From the NCBI GenBank assembly GCA_031213475.1, contig JARUPZ010000018.1, positions 3,844,733-3,908,732 on the forward strand: 64,000 nt of DNA, in the 5' to 3' direction. The DNA comes from Nereocystis luetkeana (lineage: Eukaryota > Sar > Phaeophyceae > Laminariales > Laminariaceae). The notes beneath the pieces were generated by a model, which did not search any database, was not told the DNA's origin, and saw only the letters and a list, made by a program, of their open reading frames with translations. The position numbers and the translations under genes were made by a program. Of this stretch, positions 58,382 to 64,000 are shown piece by piece (the stretch's first letter is position 1; every line of letters begins with the position of its first letter).

Positions 58382-60016
58382 ATGCCGCCAGGCTATGACG
58401 ACGAAGTTCTGAAAGCCTTGGCGATGCGCGACAAAGCGCAACTCTTCGACGCGCTCTACCGCCGATGTGCTCCAAACAACCGAGCGGGTCTTTTGGCCCC
58501 TGCGCTTCAGCACGCTGTTGACGTCGGCAAACCGGGCCTACTCAGGAAAGCACTTAAGGCTGGTGCATGCGCCAACACCCTCCAATCAAACGGAGAACCT
58601 ATGCTGCACTTGGTAGCTGCCGGCGGCAACGAGAAGGCCGTACAGGCACTCCTCGATCATGGTGCAGTTGTGGATGCGCCAGGCACTTTCGGACACACTG
58701 CGCTGCATGTGGTGGCAAACAATAAAAGGGACTGCGCTGGCGCGGCCACCGCTCTCTTGGCGGCCGGAGCAAACGCCGGCCTCCGCTTTAGCCACCAGCA
58801 CGGCCGGACGCCCCTGGAGCTCGCCCTAGATAAAAGCTGCATCGGCGTCGTCATGGCCCTCGTAAAGCACGGGGCGAACATCCACGATACAGCCTATGAC
58901 GGGCAAACCGCTCTGCACCTCGCAGTTCAGCGCAGGCACAACGATGCGATCAGCGTCCTCGTCAAGGCTGGGGCAGACATCAATGCGCCAGACGAACATA
59001 GGTTGACGCCTCTACACGTTGCCACGAACGCAAACAATCCCGAATCCATGAGAGTTCTTTGCGAACTTGGTGCAGAGATCAACAAACGCAACGGGTCAGG
59101 CGACACGCCGCTCCACTGCGCGATCACGCAGCTGACACCCCGCGTGGCGGTTGCGTTGCTGGAGGCTGGCGCGGATGTCAACCTCCGCCAAGACGACGGC
59201 GATAACTTCTCGGCGCTCGACCTGGCCGCCATTGGCGGCCAGGTGGGCATGTTAAGGAGGCTCATCCGGCACGGAGCGGACGTCACCGCCGCCGACAGGA
59301 AAGGCAACACAGCGCTGCACCACGCTGCCAACTGGAACCAGACAACCGCGATCCACGCGCTCGTCCAGGCCGGAGCGAACGTGGACGCCCGGGACTCGGA
59401 CGGCCAAACGCCCCTCCACGGCGCTTCCAAGCGGCAGGCGGTCCGAACTGCAGGCGCTCTCTTGCGCCACGCCGCTAGCGTCAACGCGCGGGACAAAATC
59501 GGGCAGCGACCACTCCACCTCGCAGTTCGCATGTCCCGCGAAGACAGCTCCGCCCGGATCGTCGAACGTTTGCTGCGGTCAGAGGCCGACGAGAGGGCCG
59601 TCGACGACGACGGTTGCACCGCGGCGGCCGTGGTTGGACTCGACGCACCACCCGCGTTGCCCGGGGGAGGCCTGCCCGGCAACCCTTCCGTGCTGAACCT
59701 GCTGGCCAACGCCCCTGCCGAAAGGATCGAGAGGAGGTGGCACCGCCGTAGCTTCCTGGTGATGTGCCGGTCACGCCCCAGCAGGGCACCGCCAAGGCCT
59801 CCGGAGCGCGCCGACGAAGCGTCTGGCCGGTCTGACGGCGTGACGGCCCGGAAGAGGGCAAGATTGGCCGGGGTGGGCGATGCGGTCGGTGCTGACGGCG
59901 GAAGGGGAAACGCTGACCGGGGAGCCGCGGAGCGCCCGAGCGCGCCTGATCTCGTGGCGACAGTGGTAGGGATGGAGGCGGACGCCCTCTTCCGGCACGT
60001 GATGGCGTTTCTGTGA
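58382..60016 (+). CDS. Ankyrin-repeat protein, diverged unit 3 paralogue
   Basis: A 544-residue protein homologous end to end with the other two, but diverged through much of its length. About ten to eleven ankyrin repeats cover residues 38-408 (cores GHTALHVVA, GRTPLELAL, GQTALHLAV, GDTPLHCAI, GNTALHHAA, GQTPLHGAS). The segment WHRRSFLVMCRSR (453-465) corresponds to RRRGVTIMCRSR of the others. It is followed by a PPER block, a basic RKRAR cluster at 490-494 that could be a nuclear localisation signal, and the tail ending ALFRHVMAFL. The ATG at 58382 (GCACGATGCC) was preferred over an upstream TTG at 58295 because it gives an N-terminus like the paralogues. No clear TATA box was seen. The first 80 bp or so of 3' flank still align with units 1 and 2. 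Confidence 0.92.
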   Translation: MPPGYDDEVLKALAMRDKAQLFDALYRRCAPNNRAGLLAPALQHAVDVGKPGLLRKALKAGACANTLQSNGEPMLHLVAAGGNEKAVQALLDHGAVVDAPGTFGHTALHVVANNKRDCAGAATALLAAGANAGLRFSHQHGRTPLELALDKSCIGVVMALVKHGANIHDTAYDGQTALHLAVQRRHNDAISVLVKAGADINAPDEHRLTPLHVATNANNPESMRVLCELGAEINKRNGSGDTPLHCAITQLTPRVAVALLEAGADVNLRQDDGDNFSALDLAAIGGQVGMLRRLIRHGADVTAADRKGNTALHHAANWNQTTAIHALVQAGANVDARDSDGQTPLHGASKRQAVRTAGALLRHAASVNARDKIGQRPLHLAVRMSREDSSARIVERLLRSEADERAVDDDGCTAAAVVGLDAPPALPGGGLPGNPSVLNLLANAPAERIERRWHRRSFLVMCRSRPSRAPPRPPERADEASGRSDGVTARKRARLAGVGDAVGADGGRGNADRGAAERPSAPDLVATVVGMEADALFRHVMAFL

Positions 60017-61911
60017 AGCATGTGAGATCCATTCACACACTCCTCTGGCATGATGATGCTACTGTAGGGTGGGTAGGTCTGCACACACAATACCGTGCGC
60101 GGTTGTGCATTTTTTCTTTTCGTTTTCGGTCGGATGTGGTTTCTCGTGTACGCGGGGGTATGTTATGTGCGCATCTCGGCGCTCGTCATACATACGAGTA
60201 CATCAATATTAAAATAGCGGACTGTTCCAGCGAAATTACGAGATAGCAGTATTTCGCAATATGCATTCCTATGTCTTCATCAACATGCCACTACGGTATT
60301 TTCTTGTGCCGGCTCGGATCCCAGCGTAGGGCACCGACTACTGTACGTAACGCTTCCTGTCGTAGTCGTTTGTACATAGCGCCATATGCATTCATCCCGT
60401 CACCAATCAATAACCGATACGGTAGCAACCGAACCTGTCAGTCGTTTTGGAAGGTTGAAGGCGAGGGCCATGATCCCCACGCGGGGTCTCTTGTACGGCT
60501 GCTTAAACGTCCGAACCACGATTCCATAGACTTGTTGTAACACCCCTTTCTTGTCCTTTGTTGTCGCTCGAAGAACGTGGACGTTGTTTTGAGACGCGTG
60601 GCACCCTAACAAAATAACAACAAACCCCAAAGAATACTCCAAACGCTTTTTCATATTTTTGAAAGCCCCACGGCCCGCCAGACGGCGGAGGGGGGGGGGG
60701 GATTTCCCTGAGAAGCGCCCCAAATCGACAGCGAAACAGACTTCACGGCCGACCTGGGAAGCATATATTATACCGTGCGAACGAACGCGTCGTGCTTGCT
60801 ATTCATTCCAGCGGCTTGGAACTTCCCAACGCGTCTGTGCCCTGTGTCCCGCCTCTCCAGCACTGTGGGCTGCTGTGCCACGCCGCATCCAACGCTAGAC
60901 CGGACGCGGCATAGACAGCAGCAGTACGTGGTTCACCGTCGCGAAGTGGTTCTGAAGATGCGGCGCTGGATGGGTGGATGGAGTTTGTACCGCCTTCTTT
61001 CCCCGTGTCGACAACCACGGAAGGGGTAGGAGGTACTTGAAGATGTTTTTTTACGTTTGCCGCGTTTTTTCCCTGAGGGTGGGGGTGGGGTATTGAGGCA
61101 GACTAGAGGCGTACCCCGCCGAGTATTATCGCGGCCAACTAGTACTCGCCAATGACTTGGTGAGAAACCCCGGGTTCTCGCGGGTAGTTTCGGCTTTTTT
61201 GGGCGGGTACTCGAGTATCCGTTTATCAGCCGGGTACTCACGTGCCCGGGAGATTCGAGGTATGTGAGAGAAGGATTATAGTTTTGACGTTTTTTTCATA
61301 CCAGGCAGATTCTTTGTTCGAAACTACTGCCAAGGGAACGTGTGACTACGGACTAAAAGTTGCCATCCCCGGGCCATCCCCGGGTGATACCCGAATATCC
61401 GAGCACCCGTGGGTTTTCGCGAGTACCCGGGTTTTTGGCGTAAAGGATACACCTCTTGTGTAAAAGTAGTAAAATCGCACGATAGATCTTTTGAAATGGG
61501 TTTCCTAGAGGGGTGTGTACCTATTTGATACTTGCGTACGGAATACTGCCCAGGGGACGCAATCGATGGGAAGTGCGTGTCCGTCCTCGCGGTTTCCATT
61601 GTGAATGAGTGGGTGCTCGGGTACCCAGTACCCAGGTACTCGCGATTACCCAGAACCCAAATCCCCGACGACTTTTGAATGCTACTCATACCCGTGAAAA
61701 GTATTGGCGGGTCGGGCAATACTCGCGAGGACCGAGTGGTTTTCGGCAAAAGGGGTACACACCTCTAACGCACGCAGAAGTTTTAGACACTTGACGTGTT
61801 GTGTCCCCGTGTGAACCCTTTTACCTCTGCAAAAGAAGCAAGGATAGCCTAATCCCAAGAAAATTGTCCCTAAACCGTGTGTGCGGTTGTAGAAAGGTTG
61901 AGAATCTCGTA
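60017..61911. other. 3' flank of ankyrin gene 3
   Basis: No gene seen. Scattered matches to 4202-6089 show the shared origin. The region 61110-61770 is rich in CCCGGGTA, GGTACTCG and CCCAGTACCC words and holds two degenerate ~270-bp copies (about 61250-61500 and 61510-61790). Confidence 0.5.
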
Positions 61912-62160
61912 GGGGGGGGGGGGGGGGGGGGGGGTACTCATGTCATGCATTGCCTTAGTCGTACGGCCATAGACCTTTGGCATCCCTGCAATGCCTGGAC
62001 GGAGCACGTCGGGTGCTTACCACACCAGGGAGATATTGACTTCCACAAGCGCGAAGCGCCGTGATGTTTTCGGCAAGGCGTACGAAGGGTAAGCTGCACC
62101 CTGCTAAGAACCACTTGTGAGGCGGGCTTTCTTGCATATCGATGAGAGCGTTGGATTAAT
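61912..62160 (+). repeat. R1 dispersed repeat, partial copy in unit 3
   Basis: 23 G (61912-61934) and then diverged R1 sequence through AAGCGCGAAGCGCCGTGATG and AACCACTTGTGAGGCGGGC. Position within the unit matches 6090 and 31203. Confidence 0.8.
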
Positions 62161-62615
62161 GAACTTTTGTTTCGATGACCTCGGACGGAGTGGTGGGAGG
62201 GGGGGGAATATTTGAAGCGCACACACGTTTTGGACATGGCGCGCTGTAGACGGCGAACGGTGGCTTTGGTGTGGCGGTAGCGGCGTACGGGACGGAGGTA
62301 GAGTGACGGGTGTGAGGGGTGGCGGCCTAGGCAGCGAGTATTGGCGGACATAGAGGTGTTTGCGGTACTGCTGGTAGGGTAACGCGCTGGTGAATGGGGA
62401 ATATTGCGTGACTGATGCCGTACTCACACCGTATTACACGCATGCTTCATCGCGGCAGAGCCCACCTTCACCCCCCCAAAACGATAGATTGCCTGTGGCC
62501 CTCTTGCCCCCACCCCCCCCGCCGAATACCCTCTCCCCTTCGCACCGAACGGTGGAGTATTTGCAGCGAGCGCCATGCGGTGCGCGATGACCGGGCGGGA
62601 CTCGCTGGGGAATAC

Positions 62616-63345
62616 GATTGGACAATCCAACCCATCGTTGTTCACCTTCGTCATTTCTATGTAGCGCGTGGGGTCAGGATTTTTTTCTCCCTAGCTCGTA
62701 GAGTGATAGCAGTAGCAGCAGCGGAAATGGTACAAACATAAATGTTTCCGACAAAGGGCAGCGTACCGTGTAACACTGTCAGCGCTAAGACACGTTTGGG
62801 TGTCCTGCGCCTTGGTGGCCACGCAAGATTGGTCGCGGTGTATTGGTAGAGTTGTGTCACCGTCTGTGGTCAACGAGGGGGGGTGATGGGAGAATGGTGG
62901 GCGTGGGTCCAAGACAGTGTTTTATGGAACGCCTATGCTATGGTATCCGCCGCTGTGCTTTCAGAAGCCTTGGGCGAGGTCTCGTGCAGGCCTACTATAG
63001 TGTTCCCGTCTCTATGTGACAGGTGGATAGCAGCATGTACCGGGTACTGTACTACGAAAACTCGCGGGTTGGTGTTGCTCGCGGGTGCATTTTGTTTAAC
63101 ACAGAAAACCGAGTTGAAGGGACACATGCTGTGTGAGGCGGTGGTGTGGGTGGGCGGAGTTGGGAGTAAAGTGGATGAGTGGATAGGTAGTTGCGGAGAT
63201 ATTGTGCGAGTTAGGCAGGTGGTTGGGTGTTGGGTGGCGTGTGGTTGGGCGGTGGGTGGGTGAGAGTGTTATTATTAATCCTCCTTTTCTGAGAGGGGTT
63301 TAGATGCCCCGCAGCCGGAGTTGTATGTCGGATCAATTGCCTCGT
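62616..63345. other. Conserved block without a recognised gene, unit 3
   Basis: Over about 200 bases it differs from unit 1 at only some nine positions plus one 6-base gap. The ankyrin genes of the same two units differ far more. It sits directly before the 75-81 bp module array, as in the other units. Confidence 0.6.
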
Positions 63346-63369
63346 GAGGGTTCTCACGCCGTGCTTGAA

Positions 63370-64000
63370 TTTTCCTCGGCCTCATGTTAAGGCCAGGAGT
63401 CGGAGCAGGGAAATAGTTTTTTTGGTTGAGGCGTTTATTTTGCTCGGGTTTTCTCGGCCTCATGTCAAGGCCGCGAGTAGGAGCAGGGAAATTTTATAGT
63501 GCTGAGGCGTGCGTATATCGTGCTTAAATTTCCTCGGCCTCATGTTAAGGTCGCGGATCGGAGCAGAGAAGTTTTGTTTTTGCCGAAAAGTGTATCGTGC
63601 TTGGGTTTCGTCGGCCTGACGTTAAGGCCGGGAGTCATAGCAGGATTGGGTTCGGTGCCGAGGCGTGTATCGTGCCCGAGTTCCCTCGGCCTGACGTTAA
63701 GGCCGCGGTTCGGAGCGGGGGGAAACATGATTTTGGCGAAGCGTGTATCGTGCTTGAGTTTGCTCGGCCTCATGATAAGGCCGCGGGTCATAGCAGGATT
63801 TTTTTGTTTGCACCGAGGCGTGTATCGTGCTTGAGTTTGCTCGGCTTCATCTTAAGGCCTGGGGTTGGAGCAGGGAATTTTCTTCTTTGCCGAGGCGTGA
63901 ACGAGTATTTTGCTTAAGTTTCCTCGGCCTCATGTTAAGGCTCGGGTCGGAGCAGAAAATGTTTTGTACTCGTAGTGCTGAGGCGTGTTTCACATTTGGA
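63370..64000. repeat. 75-81 bp hairpin-module tandem array, unit 3 (8 modules, runs off end)
   Basis: Cores occur at 63375, 63454, 63534, 63611, 63686, 63764, 63841 and 63924. The window ends just after a GTTTCACATTTGG, the start of the 250-bp higher-order repeat seen in unit 2. Modules are more diverged than in units 1 and 2, but the inner GGCCT/AGGCC pairing is largely kept. Confidence 0.88.

Larger units (their letters stand above)
56640..64000. repeat. Diverged unit 3 of the same tandem array
   Basis: Homology with units 1 and 2 starts near 56640, in the stretch that matches position 95 onward. It continues in the same order: ankyrin gene (58382), its 3' flank, the GTTTTGAGACGCGTG stretch near 60588, a poly(G)-anchored R1 fragment (61912), a conserved block (62616-63345) and the 75-81 bp module array (63370 to the end). 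Divergence is much greater than between units 1 and 2, except in the conserved block. The unit runs off the right edge. Confidence 0.85.

Overview
The window looks like nuclear DNA of a eukaryote, probably a stramenopile and most likely a brown alga. The reasons are GC-rich ankyrin genes separated by long intergenic stretches, a decayed non-LTR retrotransposon with tRNA-derived SINEs, MITE-like hairpins, intron-split gene remnants, many simple repeats and homopolymer G tracts. There are no operons, ribosome binding sites or bacterial-style coding density. The brown-algal assignment is inference: it rests on the ankyrin proteins' C-terminal architecture and the overall genome style, not on a search.

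The backbone is a head-to-tail array of three related units, each carrying one ankyrin-repeat gene on the + strand. Unit 1 (1 to about 13195) and unit 2 (25121 to about 38513) are recent copies, differing by a few per cent plus indels. Unit 3 (about 56640 to beyond the window end) is an older, diverged copy with the same order: shared upstream tract, ankyrin gene, G-rich 3' flank, poly(G)-anchored dispersed repeat, a strongly conserved block without a recognised gene, then a tandem array of 75-81 bp modules. The ankyrin genes are at 2678-4201, 27785-29308 and 58382-60016. The first two encode identical 507-residue proteins; the third encodes a related 544-residue protein.

Units 1 and 2 also carry a minus-strand remnant of a CAMK-type protein kinase (end of the C-lobe plus a possible last exon). 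The unit 2 copy has lost its frame and an acceptor site. The rest of each spacer is unrelated. The unit 1 spacer (13.2-25.1 kb) holds low-complexity DNA, PPR-like exons (15.1-18.1 kb), a dispersed 0.5 kb repeat family and two blocks of a 12-bp-periodic CCATGG-rich repeat. The unit 2 spacer (38.5-56.6 kb) holds an array of phased TACTCSGAGTA palindromes, a terminal-inverted-repeat element with a 7-bp target duplication, a LINE with two inverted SINEs, a 256-bp TAG microsatellite and three copies of a repeat rich in CACGAWTCGTG.

The most unusual signal is a set of short odd-length palindromes with a variable centre (TACCWGGTA, TACTCSGAGTA, CACGAWTCGTG). Each is far above chance and confined to its own territory in the spacers. 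TACCWGGTA occurs about 41 times by eye and is absent from the parts of the units that lie downstream of the ankyrin genes. No complete functional system beyond the ankyrin genes can be claimed from sequence alone.
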